NCBI GenBank assembly: GCA_903897155.1
Contig: CAIUAO010000049.1
Span: 1-50,165, forward strand
Origin: an uncultured Actinomycetes bacterium
GTDB lineage: Bacteria; Actinomycetota; Actinomycetes; Nanopelagicales; Nanopelagicaceae
DNA length: 50,165 bases
Direction: 5' to 3'
Both the position numbers and the translations under genes were made by a program. This document shows positions 1 through 8,274 of this stretch, piece by piece. Within the stretch, counting starts at the first letter, position 1; the number at the start of each line of letters is the position of its first letter. The notes beneath the pieces are model-generated. The model worked only from the letters and a program-made list of their open reading frames with translations. It made no database searches and was not told the DNA's origin.

Positions 1-785
1 CCGTTTGCTCCAAGGATTGGTAGGCCTGCATTTGGCATAACAGAAATTTGAGATTGTGAACCCTTACTCAGTGAGCGTAGATGTTCACTCATTTCTGCGG
101 GACCTGTTGCGCAGTTCAAACCAATGAGATCAATATCAAGTGGTTCAAGAGCGTTAAGTGCAGCTCCAATTTCAGATCCTAAAAGCATTGTGCCAGTAGT
201 TTCAACTGTTACTTGTGCGATTAGAACAATATCCCGATCAGAGTCTTGAATTGCTTGCCGCGCTCCGTTTATTGCAGCTTTTGCCTGAAGTAAGTCTTGT
301 GTTGTTTCAACAAGTAGCGCGTCACATCCGCCTTCAACTAACCCTTGAGAGGCAGTTGCATAAGCATCTTTAAGCTTTTGATACGAGGTATGACCGAGGG
401 TGGGAAGTTTCGTTCCAGGACCAAGTGAACCTAGAACCCAACGAGGTTTATCTTCAGTGGAGTATTCATCTGCAACTTCACGCGCTAGCTTTGCACCAGA
501 AAAAGCCAATTCATATATGCGATCTTCAATCCCGTACTCAGCAAGATTGGCAAAGTTTGCTCCAAAAGTATTTGTTTCAATTGCATCTACGCCTACATCT
601 AGATATTGCCTATGGACTGATTTAACAATGTCAGGGCGAGAGACATTTAGGATCTCGTTGCAACCCTCATGATTTTGAAAATCTTCAAGAGTCGGATTTG
701 CGGCCTGAAGCATTGTTCCCATAGCGCCATCTGCGATTACGGTGCGCGCCAAAAGCGCCTCTCGTAAACTTGATTTTTGCTTCAT
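1..785 (-). CDS. metH: Methionine synthase, N-terminal homocysteine-binding part (partial, runs off the window)
   Basis: The frame opens at ATG 785 and is still open at base 1, giving 261 codons of the N-terminal homocysteine S-methyltransferase barrel of cobalamin-dependent methionine synthase. This module methylates homocysteine with the methyl group carried by methylcobalamin. Visible landmarks are VIADGAMGTML near residues 16-26, ETNTFGAN in the first third, and GLNCATGP near residue 225, whose Cys is the first zinc ligand. The GGC(C) zinc ligands, folate, cobalamin and reactivation domains would lie outside the window, so full length cannot be checked; a stand-alone homocysteine methyltransferase is the alternative. 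It lies 38 bases after mshC on the same strand and may be its last operon partner. No cobalamin riboswitch fits in the upstream gap. Confidence 0.88.
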   Translation of the reverse strand, partial: MKQKSSLREALLARTVIADGAMGTMLQAANPTLEDFQNHEGCNEILNVSRPDIVKSVHRQYLDVGVDAIETNTFGANFANLAEYGIEDRIYELAFSGAKLAREVADEYSTEDKPRWVLGSLGPGTKLPTLGHTSYQKLKDAYATASQGLVEGGCDALLVETTQDLLQAKAAINGARQAIQDSDRDIVLIAQVTVETTGTMLLGSEIGAALNALEPLDIDLIGLNCATGPAEMSEHLRSLSKGSQSQISVMPNAGLPILGAN

Positions 786-823
786 AAGAACGCAAGTTTA
801 GCCTACGCGCTCGTCTCTAATCT

Positions 824-2077
824 CTAGAAAGTAAGCCCTAGAAGGCTATCCATCGCGCGAGATAACTCCCCTGCAGATCCCCCACCCATTCCTTTATGGC
901 AATCAGCTACCCACGTTTTTAAATCAATAAAGAATCGTGCTGTATTGAGATCATCAGCAAGGCAATCAATCAAAGTTGAGATTAACAATTCAGTAGGGGC
1001 AACTTCCATCATTGCCAAACTCGTGCGGATCTCTTGCACTTCACTAGTTGCCTTCTTTAACACCTCTTCACTCCACATGCGATCTTGGCTGTAATGACCC
1101 TGGAGGAGTGCGAATCTAATAACTACAGGATCAACGCCTTGATCAAGAAGTTTTGAAACGAAAACAAGGTTTCCCTTGCTCTTGCTCATCTTTTCACCAT
1201 CTAGGCCGATCATTCCGGTGTGAACAAATGCTTTGGCAAACTTCTGCCCAGTCATGGCTTTCGATTGCGCCGCACTCATAAAGTGATGAGGAAAAATCAA
1301 GTCACTTCCCCCACCTTGAATATCAATCAATGTCTCACTCGCCTTGTTACCTTCTAGAAAATTCTCACCAAGTAGGTAACGAAGGCTAATTACACAACAT
1401 TCGACGTGCCATCCAGGACGACCAAATCCATGTGAGCTCTGCCAGCCTGGTTCACCTTCTTTGTTAGCTATCCATAACACAGGATCTAGTGGGTGCTCTT
1501 TACCCGCGCGCTCTGGGTCTCCCCCACGCTGCGCAAAATTTTCTATTGCTTCACTTTCGGAAATAGGCAATTCTGGCAAAAATTCTTTTGTTTGAAAATA
1601 TAGATCGCCATCAACTTTGTAGGAATAACCATTTTTAACAATGGCAGCGATTGCTCGATCAATAAGTGGCATTACTTGTGTAACAGGAACAAAATAACTT
1701 GGTGGAAATACCCGAAGAGCGGTCATGTCATTACGATAGAGATCGGTCTGGCTCTGACCAAGATCACGCCAGTCAAGTGAATCTCTGTTAGCTCTTTCAT
1801 ATAGCGGTTCATCAACATCGGTTATGTTTTCTACAAAATTAACAATATCGCCAGCAGCTCTCTTATATCTATTAATTAAATCAAAGGTGAGATAAGTAGC
1901 TGCATGACCCAAATGAGTAGCGTCGTAAGGTGTAATCCCGCATACATACATATTGAGCGGGGCTCCTGAGCTAAATGAATGAGAACCTTGTGGACCCTTG
2001 AAAGTTAAGGGAGGAAAATTTCTGCGCTCGATGAAGGGAGCAAAGGGAGTTGGCCAAGGGTTTTCAAGAATTTCCAT
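824..2077 (-). CDS. mshC: L-cysteine:1D-myo-inositol 2-amino-2-deoxy-alpha-D-glucopyranoside ligase (mycothiol synthesis)
   Basis: MshC joins cysteine to glucosamine-inositol using ATP, the third committed step of mycothiol synthesis in the cytoplasm. The 417-residue protein has the class I tRNA-synthetase fold seen in CysRS: MYVCGITPYDATHLGHA (residues 43-59) holds the zinc-ligand Cys46 and the HIGH-type motif HLGH (55-58), GWHVECCVIS lies mid-protein, and KMSKSKGN (about 294-301) is the KMSKS loop. Its length matches the roughly 410-residue MshC family, and it lacks the C-terminal anticodon-binding region of true CysRS. The gene follows the SCO1664-type gene by 26 bases, as in many actinobacteria. 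Mycothiol genes are essentially restricted to Actinobacteria, so this is a strong taxonomic marker. A second CysRS gene is expected elsewhere in the genome. Confidence 0.95.
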   Translation of the reverse strand: MEILENPWPTPFAPFIERRNFPPLTFKGPQGSHSFSSGAPLNMYVCGITPYDATHLGHAATYLTFDLINRYKRAAGDIVNFVENITDVDEPLYERANRDSLDWRDLGQSQTDLYRNDMTALRVFPPSYFVPVTQVMPLIDRAIAAIVKNGYSYKVDGDLYFQTKEFLPELPISESEAIENFAQRGGDPERAGKEHPLDPVLWIANKEGEPGWQSSHGFGRPGWHVECCVISLRYLLGENFLEGNKASETLIDIQGGGSDLIFPHHFMSAAQSKAMTGQKFAKAFVHTGMIGLDGEKMSKSKGNLVFVSKLLDQGVDPVVIRFALLQGHYSQDRMWSEEVLKKATSEVQEIRTSLAMMEVAPTELLISTLIDCLADDLNTARFFIDLKTWVADCHKGMGGGSAGELSRAMDSLLGLTF

Positions 2078-2103
2078 AGGTAATAAGAGTATCTAATACT
2101 GAC

Positions 2104-2823
2104 TTAAAATGGAGGCCAAGGAATTGAAGGCCATTCATCTGATGGATATGGGAACGTTCCTGAATCAATCATTTGGGATGCTCTCTCCTTAAGGGCCGTA
2201 ATTTCATCAACGGTTATGAGTTCACCCAGAATTGTTTCTGCCATCACCAAGCTTTCGTTTAAAACCGCAATCTCATCAACGCTCAATTCTTCTCCAGCCC
2301 ACTGCCATAAAACTGTACGCAATTTTGGATCAGCATGAAATGTCACTCCATGGTCACATCCATATATTGACCCTGCTGCGTCCACAAGTATGTGTCCATA
2401 TTTTCTATCAGTGTTATTTATGATCGCATCAAGCAAGACCATCTTTCGCAATTGCGGAGTCTGTGCAGATGCAAAAGCGACAACATCGAACTCCTCATCC
2501 ATCTCAATCCATTCTTGGACAGAGCCCGGACCAAAAGGGCCATCTCTTAAAATAGTGAAGGGGACAATATGCAATCCAAGAGCCTCAGAAATCACGTAAG
2601 CGGCACGTTCTCTTTGCGCAAGATTTCCGTCAGGAAAGTCCCATAAAGGCCGCTCTCCTGCAATTGGTTTGTATATAACTTTCACTTCATCATTACCTAG
2701 TTTTGCTATAGCAAATAATGTTGCATTAGATGCATCAACAAAGCGCCCCTCTACAACTAACTCGCCTTCAGTGATAACAAGATGTTTATCCACTACCTTC
2801 GGTACCCATTTGCTCGTGGACAT
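2104..2823 (-). CDS. SCO1664-family protein, PI3/4-kinase-like fold, function unknown
   Basis: A 239-residue member of the conserved actinobacterial SCO1664 family. Two segments recall the phosphoinositide-3/4-kinase / HipA-like fold: an N-terminal LFAIAKLGNDEVKVIYKP region resembling a nucleotide-binding Lys strand, and NNTDRKYGHILVD followed by YGCDHGVTFH, which looks like a catalytic N-x-D-R-K loop plus a metal-binding D-H-G. Activity is not established for the family as far as I know. The start ATG at 2823 has a good ribosome binding site (GAAGGGC), and the first 31 bases overlap the end of the DUF3090 gene. It sits between DUF3090 and mshC in a cluster that is conserved across actinobacteria. 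Confidence 0.88.
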   Translation of the reverse strand: MSTSKWVPKVVDKHLVITEGELVVEGRFVDASNATLFAIAKLGNDEVKVIYKPIAGERPLWDFPDGNLAQRERAAYVISEALGLHIVPFTILRDGPFGPGSVQEWIEMDEEFDVVAFASAQTPQLRKMVLLDAIINNTDRKYGHILVDAAGSIYGCDHGVTFHADPKLRTVLWQWAGEELSVDEIAVLNESLVMAETILGELITVDEITALKERASQMIDSGTFPYPSDEWPSIPWPPF

Positions 2824-3356
2824 AGATGCCCTTCTGGATCAATGGGTAGCCCGCAAAATGGGCAAGGTTGCCGTCCTGCAGCAACGACAGAATCAGAGCG
2901 ATCACAAAACGCCCTAGCCTGATTAATGCGAAGATTAAATGTAAGCAGATCAGGAGCATCCTCTAGAAGTTCTGCTTCATCTTCAGCAAGCAGCTCTGTA
3001 ACTGTCTCATCGCCAACAGATTGAGCTTCAATCGTTATCCGCTGAGTGCTTTGATCCCAACTAATTCCGATGACGCCAACCCTAAAATCTTCTGTTATCG
3101 GGTAATCAAGGGGTGCATCATCTCGAACGCTTGCTAGATCAAGTTCATCGTAAGAGGCGAGTTGGTTTCTACGTAGCTCTCGAATCATTAAACCGAGGCG
3201 CTCGGTTAAGGCCATAACTTGTGTTTTTTCTAATGAAACACAGTTCGACCCAGTTGAAGATGACACTTGAAGAAAGAATTGCCTCTCTCCCGGAACGCCT
3301 ACTGTTCCAACAACGCATCGCATAATGGACTCATGGTGATAGACAACTCGACTCAT
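2793..3356 (-). CDS. DUF3090 family zinc-ribbon protein
   Basis: This 187-residue protein opens with the family hallmark (VGTVGVPGERQFFLQV, about residues 17-32), continues with SLEKTQVMALTERLGLMI, and ends in a zinc-ribbon-like tail CPFCGLPIDPEGHLC. The family is nearly confined to Actinobacteria and has no assigned biochemical role. The start ATG at 3356 overlaps the stop of the phosphatase gene by 4 bases (ATGA), and its 3' end overlaps the SCO1664-type gene by 31 bases, so all three are probably translated as one coupled unit. The constant pairing with the phosphatase and the kinase-like protein suggests a shared pathway, possibly linked to mycothiol through mshC, but that is inference. 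Confidence 0.88.
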   Translation of the reverse strand: MSRVVYHHESIMRCVVGTVGVPGERQFFLQVSSSTGSNCVSLEKTQVMALTERLGLMIRELRRNQLASYDELDLASVRDDAPLDYPITEDFRVGVIGISWDQSTQRITIEAQSVGDETVTELLAEDEAELLEDAPDLLTFNLRINQARAFCDRSDSVVAAGRQPCPFCGLPIDPEGHLCPRANGYRR

Positions 3357-4036
3357 TTACGGCCCGAGCCTCCACCGAGTCCATATCGGTCGCGTACTTT
3401 CTTTTTGCTATCTTGCCTATAACCAGCCAAATGTGTTGTTGAATTCATCGAAATTACCTGTGACGGTGGAAATTTAATAGTTGTCAGCGAAGCAGGGTCA
3501 ATAGAAATTCTTTGAAATGAATCAAGAGGTAAACCAAGATGATGGGCAACAATCGACTTAATCACATCGCCATGAGAAACAATCAAAATTCTTTTTTTAC
3601 CCTGCGCCATATCCATAACACCATGGTTGGCTCTCATAGACATCTCTAGGAAGCTCTCTCCTGAAGGAAAGCGCACGGTACTAGGCCTCGATTGAATAAC
3701 GCTCCACATCTTTTGTTTAGAAAGCCTGGCAAGTGATTTGCCGCTCCATTCCCCATATTCCATTTCAAGGAGAGCCTCGCTTTTTACAGCCTTGCCTCCT
3801 GAGGCTTTGAGATAAGGGTCGAGTGTTTCTAAGCATCTCTTTAAAGGTGAGGTAAAGATTGCATCAAAAGAATATGAGGCGAGTGCATGTGCTACTTCTT
3901 GAGCTTCAACGCGCCCACGCTCTGACAATGAGACCGTGTTGTCTCGTCCTGCCAAAATACCTTTGAGGTTGGCAGATGAATGAGCATGGCGAAGAAGAAT
4001 AATCTCGCAACTTTGCCCAATCTGTCCCAGTGCCAT
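3353..4036 (-). CDS. MSMEG_4193-type histidine phosphatase (putative phosphomutase)
   Basis: A cytosolic member of the histidine phosphatase superfamily. EIILLRHAHSSAN near the N-terminus carries the phospho-accepting His (RHA instead of the usual RHG), and SHGDVIKSIVAHHLGLP near the C-terminus supplies the second catalytic His. The basic Gly-rich tail is typical of the subfamily. I start it at ATG 4036 (227 residues) rather than GTG 4069 because a TAACCT hexamer lies 7 bases upstream of the ATG, matching other leaderless starts here, and because the shorter protein begins directly at the first beta strand. It heads the cluster with DUF3090, the SCO1664-type gene and mshC. The substrate is unknown. 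Confidence 0.85.
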   Translation of the reverse strand: MALGQIGQSCEIILLRHAHSSANLKGILAGRDNTVSLSERGRVEAQEVAHALASYSFDAIFTSPLKRCLETLDPYLKASGGKAVKSEALLEMEYGEWSGKSLARLSKQKMWSVIQSRPSTVRFPSGESFLEMSMRANHGVMDMAQGKKRILIVSHGDVIKSIVAHHLGLPLDSFQRISIDPASLTTIKFPPSQVISMNSTTHLAGYRQDSKKKVRDRYGLGGGSGRK

Positions 4037-4043
4037 AGGTAGA

Positions 4044-4049
4044 AGGTTA
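4044..4049 (-). promoter_or_regulatory. -10 element of a likely leaderless phosphatase mRNA
   Basis: On the minus strand TAACCT is followed by 7 bases (TCTACCT) and the ATG at 4036. There is no Shine-Dalgarno. This supports both the start choice and transcription starting at the ATG. It is arranged back to back with the promoter of the aldo/keto reductase gene. Confidence 0.55.
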
Positions 4050-4073
4050 CCGAGTATTAGCCACTCCACTTGC

Positions 4074-4079
4074 TAGGGT
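4074..4079 (+). promoter_or_regulatory. -10 element of a likely leaderless aldo/keto reductase mRNA
   Basis: TAGGGT lies exactly 6 bases before ATG 4086, and no Shine-Dalgarno is present in the 6-base gap. It matches the TANNNT-N6/7-start pattern repeated in this window. Confidence 0.5.
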
Positions 4080-4085
4080 CACACC

Positions 4086-5039
4086 ATGGAGAAGCGAACC
4101 CTTGGGAGTACTGGTTTACAAGTTTCTCGCATAGGCCTTGGGACTATGACATGGGGACGAGATACAGATGAGCATGAAGCAGCAGATCAACTTCGCTCAT
4201 ACCTTGATGCTGGTGGGTCCTTTGTTGATACAGCAGCTATCTACTGTGATGGTGATAGTGAGCGAGTAATTGGTGGATTCATTGGCACCTTAGTACCACG
4301 TAATGAAGTGACAATTGCAACCAAAGCAGGGATCTCCTTCCACGAGGGCGTTCGTACGGTCAATAATTCACGCGCAAGCTTGCTTACTGATTTAGATGCG
4401 TCACTGGCAAGACTTAATATCGAATACGTTGATCTTTGGCAGATTCACTCATGGGATCAAAGCGTTCCATTAGAAGAGACACTTTCGGCTTTAGACTTTG
4501 CAGTCTCTAGCGGCCGCGCTCGCTATGTAGGTATTTCAAATTTTGCAGCATGGCAATTAGTAAGAGCGGCAACACTGCAAAACCCCACATTTGGAAAAAT
4601 AGCAATCTCTAGTATTCAAAATGAGTATTCATTACTCAATAGAAGCATTGAAGCAGAAGTGGTCCCCGCCTCCCAAGCAGTTGGGGTAGGAATCCTCGCG
4701 TGGTCACCACTTGGACGAGGCGTGCTTTCGGGAAAATACCGAACGGGATTGCCTTCTGATTCACGTGGCGCAAGTCCTCACTATTCTGGTTTTGTAGCGC
4801 CGTACTTAGATGCAAGAAGCAAATCAATTGTTGATGCAACATGCGTAGCGGCAGAAGGACTTGGGTACTCACCCATTGAAGTTTCTTTAGCTTGGGTGCG
4901 TGATAACCCACATATCGCAAGTGCAATTGTTGGAGCCAGAACAGGAGCCCAATTAAGAGGCATTCTTACCGTTGAAGAGATTGTTTTGCCTGACCAAGTT
5001 AGACAAGCACTATCAGAGGTTTCCGAACCTTCTCGTTAG
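4086..5039 (+). CDS. Aldo/keto reductase
   Basis: A 317-residue NADPH-dependent aldo/keto reductase, a soluble TIM barrel. The catalytic tetrad can be read: Asp in FVDTAAIY, Tyr in the same motif, Lys in IATKAG and His in LWQIHSWD. The C-terminal SAIVGARTGAQLRG loop binds the 2'-phosphate/adenosine of NADPH. LGRGVLSGKYR is typical of the AKR11/YghZ-like general stress group. The natural substrate cannot be told from sequence. The gene is divergent from the phosphatase cluster, and its 3' end overlaps the M20 peptidase stop by 4 bases tail to tail. A leaderless start is likely (TAGGGT 6 bases upstream). Confidence 0.92.
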   Translation: MEKRTLGSTGLQVSRIGLGTMTWGRDTDEHEAADQLRSYLDAGGSFVDTAAIYCDGDSERVIGGFIGTLVPRNEVTIATKAGISFHEGVRTVNNSRASLLTDLDASLARLNIEYVDLWQIHSWDQSVPLEETLSALDFAVSSGRARYVGISNFAAWQLVRAATLQNPTFGKIAISSIQNEYSLLNRSIEAEVVPASQAVGVGILAWSPLGRGVLSGKYRTGLPSDSRGASPHYSGFVAPYLDARSKSIVDATCVAAEGLGYSPIEVSLAWVRDNPHIASAIVGARTGAQLRGILTVEEIVLPDQVRQALSEVSEPSR

Positions 5040-6349
5040 CAGCTCTCTAAAAATCTTGCTAAAACTCGAACGCCAAAGCGTAAACCTTCTACAGGAACAC
5101 GTTCATCAACTCCATGAAAAAGTGCAAAGAAATCTAAATCAGCAGGCAGCTGCAGTGGGCAGAACCCATAACCAATAATTCCCAAATCAGAAAGCGCCTT
5201 GTTATCAGTTCCACCGCTCATCAAATACGGAACGGGAACACCCTCATGATCTTCTGCAATAAGGGCACTGGTCATTGCTGCTACAAGTGGTCCTGCAAAA
5301 TCAGCTTCTAGCGCCTTATCTCGAACAAGTAACTCAATTTTTGCATCTGTTCCAACAAGCTCTTTCATTGTAGATTCAAGTTCGGATTCAAAACCAGGCA
5401 AAAAACGTCCATCAACAACAGCTGTTGCCGTTTGAGGAATGACATTTGCTTTATAACCAGCATTGAGCATCGTCGGATTAGCGGTATTTGTTACCGTTGC
5501 TCCAATCATTTTTGCTGCTCCCCCAAGGTGCTTGAGTAGTGATGAGGCATCATTGGGGTCATATTTTTCACCAACAAGCTCAGCAACCTTAGTAAAAAAC
5601 TTTTTATTAGTGGCGGTCTCGCGCACTGGCCAAACATGGCTTCCAATACGGGCAATTATTCGAGAGAGTTTTGTTACTGCGTTATTTGAATTAGCAAATG
5701 ATCCATGTCCCGCAGTTCCTTCAGCGGTGAGCTGCATCCATTGAATACCCTTTTCAGCAGTCTCAACGAGATATAGGCGGTGACCGCCTGTAATAGTGAC
5801 TGAAAATCCACCAACCTCTGAGATCGCTTCGCTGTAACCCTCAAAGACTTCAGGGTGTTCTTTGACCATCCAGCGTGAACCATATGAAGACCCTGCTTCT
5901 TCATCTGCAAAAAAGACAAGCAAAATGTTACGAGGTGGAACATAGCCCGTGCGGGCCCATGAGCGGATGATCGCAAGATACATTGCGTCGCCGTCTTTCA
6001 TGTCTACTGCCCCGCGGCCCCAGATATATCCATCTTTGAGTAATCCGGAGAAAGGATCAACAGACCAATCCTTCGCATCAGCAGGGACAACATCAAGATG
6101 TCCATGTACTACTAACCCTTTGCGCTTTTGGTCAACGCCAGGAATTTTCGCAACAACGTTTACTCTATTTTCTGCACTTTCATAAAAAGTTGAAGTGATC
6201 CCTACTTCAGAAAGCTTCTCTGCAACAAATGTTGCCATCGCAGCTTCATTGCCCTTGCCTTCGCCATAATTCACACTTGGAATACGAATCATCTCTTGAA
6301 GCAGAGCAATACAGTCTTCTTCAACTGTGAGCAGTTCTTTCGCATCCAT
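5036..6349 (-). CDS. M20/M25/M40 family metallopeptidase (dipeptidase/deacylase-like)
   Basis: A 437-residue co-catalytic zinc hydrolase. VHGHLDVVP (residues 81-89) gives the first zinc His and the Asp next to it, GRGAVDMKDG (about 111-120) gives the bridging Asp, FADEEAGSSYG supplies the catalytic Glu pair, and the C-terminal half holds MSGGTDNKAL and a final LFHGVDERVPV His ligand. The central part is the dimerisation lid. Start: the open frame extends upstream through tRNA-Leu DNA to 6463, but I place initiation at ATG 6349, which has a clear AAGGGAG site 9 bases upstream and begins at the usual N-terminus of the family. The substrate could be a dipeptide, acyl-amino acid or peptide. It is transcribed alone, convergent with the aldo/keto reductase. 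Confidence 0.9.
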   Translation of the reverse strand: MDAKELLTVEEDCIALLQEMIRIPSVNYGEGKGNEAAMATFVAEKLSEVGITSTFYESAENRVNVVAKIPGVDQKRKGLVVHGHLDVVPADAKDWSVDPFSGLLKDGYIWGRGAVDMKDGDAMYLAIIRSWARTGYVPPRNILLVFFADEEAGSSYGSRWMVKEHPEVFEGYSEAISEVGGFSVTITGGHRLYLVETAEKGIQWMQLTAEGTAGHGSFANSNNAVTKLSRIIARIGSHVWPVRETATNKKFFTKVAELVGEKYDPNDASSLLKHLGGAAKMIGATVTNTANPTMLNAGYKANVIPQTATAVVDGRFLPGFESELESTMKELVGTDAKIELLVRDKALEADFAGPLVAAMTSALIAEDHEGVPVPYLMSGGTDNKALSDLGIIGYGFCPLQLPADLDFFALFHGVDERVPVEGLRFGVRVLARFLESC

Positions 6350-6410
6350 GGCTCTATTCTCCCTTATTTCTGCTTCGGAGCGAACCTTTGCTATTGTTGC
6401 CTCTTCACTG

Positions 6411-6497
6411 GTCCGGGTGGCGGAATTGGCAGACGCGCTAGCTTGAGGTGTTAGTTCTCGCAAGGGATTAGGGGTTCAAGTCCCCTCTCGGACACCA
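6411..6497 (+). tRNA. tRNA-Leu (anticodon GAG)
   Basis: The 87-base sequence folds as a class II tRNA. The 7-bp acceptor stem GTCCGGG pairs with CTCGGAC (one G-U). The anticodon stem CTAGC/GTTAG encloses the loop TTGAGGT, with anticodon GAG, reading CUU/CUC leucine codons. A long variable arm (TTCTCGCAAGGGA region) follows, then the T arm AGGGG-TTCAAGT-CCCCT. Discriminator A6494 and an encoded CCA end (6495-6497) are present. The GGxAATTGGCAGAC D-arm is typical of bacterial tRNA-Leu. It stands alone between the M20 peptidase and tdk. Confidence 0.96.
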
Positions 6498-6501
6498 CAG
6501 A

Positions 6502-6518
6502 TGCCCAGTTTCTGGGTA
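6502..6518 (+). terminator. Possible terminator hairpin after tRNA-Leu
   Basis: Directly after the CCA end, TGCCCAG and CTGGGTA can pair (7 bp including one G-U) around a TTT loop. No T-tract follows, so it is only a weak candidate and could equally be a processing signal. Confidence 0.35.
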
Positions 6519-6525
6519 GATGCGC

Positions 6526-6531
6526 TAACTT
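6526..6531 (+). promoter_or_regulatory. -10 element of a likely leaderless tdk mRNA
   Basis: TAACTT is followed by 7 bases (CCTACCT) and the GTG start at 6539. No ribosome binding site is visible in the gap. Confidence 0.5.
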
Positions 6532-6538
6532 CCTACCT

Positions 6539-7195
6539 GTGGCTGAGCTAACTTTTTACTGCGGAACGATGAACAGCGGTAAGTCGACCCTTGCCTTACA
6601 AACTGCTCATAATCATAAAAGTCGTGGACGCAGCGGAATAATTTTCACTAATAGCGATCGTGGCGGTCCAGGTGTGGTCAGTAGTCGTCTGGGGTTGCGC
6701 TCTGAAGCTATCGAAGTGCACCCACTCATGGATCTGCATCGCTTTGTGGCTGAACAACTCTCAAACGGCGCTCGTATTGATTTTATTATCTGCGATGAAG
6801 CTCAGTTTTTTGAGGCTAAGCAAATCGAAGAACTTACTCAGATCGTGGATGGCTTAGGAATAGATGTCTACGCCTTTGGAATTTTGACTGATTTCAGAAC
6901 ACATCTCTTTCCAGGCTCAACTAGACTCGTTGAACTTGCAGATCGAGTTCTCCCATTACAGGTTGAAGCTCTTTGCTGGTGCGGTGAAAGAGGTACGCAT
7001 AATGCACGCATTAGAAATGGAACAATGACCACCGAAGGTGATCAAATAGCCCTTGGAGATGTTGCCGATTCTTTAGATGAAAATGGAGAAATTTCTTATG
7101 AAGTTCTCTGTCGCAGACATCACGTCCGCAAGGTGATCTCACGAAATTCAAATGCAGCACTCCCCCAATCTTTACCATTCACAACAAATAGCTAA
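6539..7195 (+). CDS. tdk: Thymidine kinase, type II (TK1-like)
   Basis: Phosphorylates thymidine with ATP for salvage to dTMP. The 218-residue protein has the P-loop GTMNSGKST (9-17), the DEAQFFE motif (86-92, with Glu88 as likely catalytic base), and a zinc-binding lasso region with CWCG (about 143) and CRRHH near the C-terminus. RGGPGVVSSRLGL after the P-loop is characteristic of actinobacterial thymidine kinases. GTG 6539 is chosen because it begins at the conserved ELTFYCGTM strand and follows a TAACTT hexamer by 7 bases. The alcohol dehydrogenase gene starts 26 bases downstream with its own ribosome binding site, so the two may be co-transcribed, though their functions are unrelated. Confidence 0.93.
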   Translation: MAELTFYCGTMNSGKSTLALQTAHNHKSRGRSGIIFTNSDRGGPGVVSSRLGLRSEAIEVHPLMDLHRFVAEQLSNGARIDFIICDEAQFFEAKQIEELTQIVDGLGIDVYAFGILTDFRTHLFPGSTRLVELADRVLPLQVEALCWCGERGTHNARIRNGTMTTEGDQIALGDVADSLDENGEISYEVLCRRHHVRKVISRNSNAALPQSLPFTTNS

Positions 7196-7221
7196 TCAAC
7201 TAATCAACATAAGGAGAGACC

Positions 7222-8262
7222 GTGGAAACAAAAGGATACGCAGCACTTGCAGCAAAGAAACCTTTGGAGGCATATTCATTTAAGCGCAGAGACCTTCGTG
7301 ATACAGATGTAGCACTTGATATCTCCTTTGCTGGAATATGTCACTCAGATATCCACCAAGCCCGCGAGGAGTGGGGAGCTGCAATTTTCCCTATGGTTCC
7401 AGGACATGAAATCGCTGGAATAGTTACGGAGATCGGACCAAAAGTTACCAAATTTAAAGTTGGAGATCGCATAGGTGTCGGCGTTTTCATTGACTCATGC
7501 AGAACCTGCGAAAACTGTAAAAATGGAAATCAACAGTATTGTCTACAAGGCATGACAGGCACATATAACGAGTATGAGCGTGATGGAAAGACTGTTGCCC
7601 TCGGTGGGTATTCAGATAAATTTGTTATCGATCAAGATTACGCAGTCCATATCCCAGCAAATCTTGACCTAGCAGGAGTTGCTCCGCTTCTATGTGCTGG
7701 CATCACTCTTTATTCACCACTTAAAAACTGGGGCGCAGGTCCTGGTAAAAAAGTGGGAGTTATGGGCCTTGGTGGCCTTGGACATATGGGAGTGAAATTC
7801 GCTGCGGCACTTGGCGCAGAAGTAACAGTCTTCTCGCATTCATCAGGCAAGGAAGCAGATGCAAAGCGCATGGGCGCAAAGCATTTTGTTGTGACCTCAA
7901 CGCCAGGATCACTTGAGCCACTTGCAGAATCTTTTGATCTCATTCTTAATACTGTCTCTGCAGAGCTAGATATCAACGACTATCTCAAATTGCTCAAAAC
8001 TGATGGAACTCTGGTCGTGATTGGTTTGCCTGGTAAGCCATATGCAGTGGAAGCTGGTTCACTACTTCGTCTTCGCCGTTCACTTGCAGGCTCAATGATC
8101 GGTGGCATTCCTCAAATGCAAGAAATGCTTGACTTCTGCGGCAAACACAATATTTTAAGTGATGTTGAAGTCATTAAGGCTGATTACATTAACAAGGCAT
8201 ATGACCGCACTGTGGCAAGTGATGTGAAGTATCGCTTTGTTATTGATGCAAGCAGCTTCTAG
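7222..8262 (+). CDS. Zinc-dependent NAD(P) alcohol dehydrogenase (CAD/YahK-like MDR)
   Basis: A 346-residue medium-chain dehydrogenase/reductase, probably reducing aldehydes with NADPH. Catalytic zinc ligands are Cys40 (ICHSDIH), His62-Glu63 (PGHE) and Cys158 (LLCAG). The structural zinc has four cysteines at 93, 96, 99 and 107 (CRTCENC...C). The Rossmann motif GLGGLGHMG (182-190) follows. The set GHEIAGIV...ALGGYS...GLGGLGHMGVK is typical of the cinnamyl-alcohol-dehydrogenase/YahK subfamily. The GTG start has a strong AAGGAG site 5 bases upstream. It is convergent with DUF554, with only 12 bases between them. Confidence 0.93.
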   Translation: METKGYAALAAKKPLEAYSFKRRDLRDTDVALDISFAGICHSDIHQAREEWGAAIFPMVPGHEIAGIVTEIGPKVTKFKVGDRIGVGVFIDSCRTCENCKNGNQQYCLQGMTGTYNEYERDGKTVALGGYSDKFVIDQDYAVHIPANLDLAGVAPLLCAGITLYSPLKNWGAGPGKKVGVMGLGGLGHMGVKFAAALGAEVTVFSHSSGKEADAKRMGAKHFVVTSTPGSLEPLAESFDLILNTVSAELDINDYLKLLKTDGTLVVIGLPGKPYAVEAGSLLRLRRSLAGSMIGGIPQMQEMLDFCGKHNILSDVEVIKADYINKAYDRTVASDVKYRFVIDASSF

Positions 8263-8274
8263 TAGCCCTCTTAA

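Noticed and set aside
6350..6463. N-terminal extension of the M20 peptidase frame
   Set aside because: The extra codons run through the tRNA-Leu gene on the other strand, have no family similarity, and a good ribosome binding site precedes ATG 6349.
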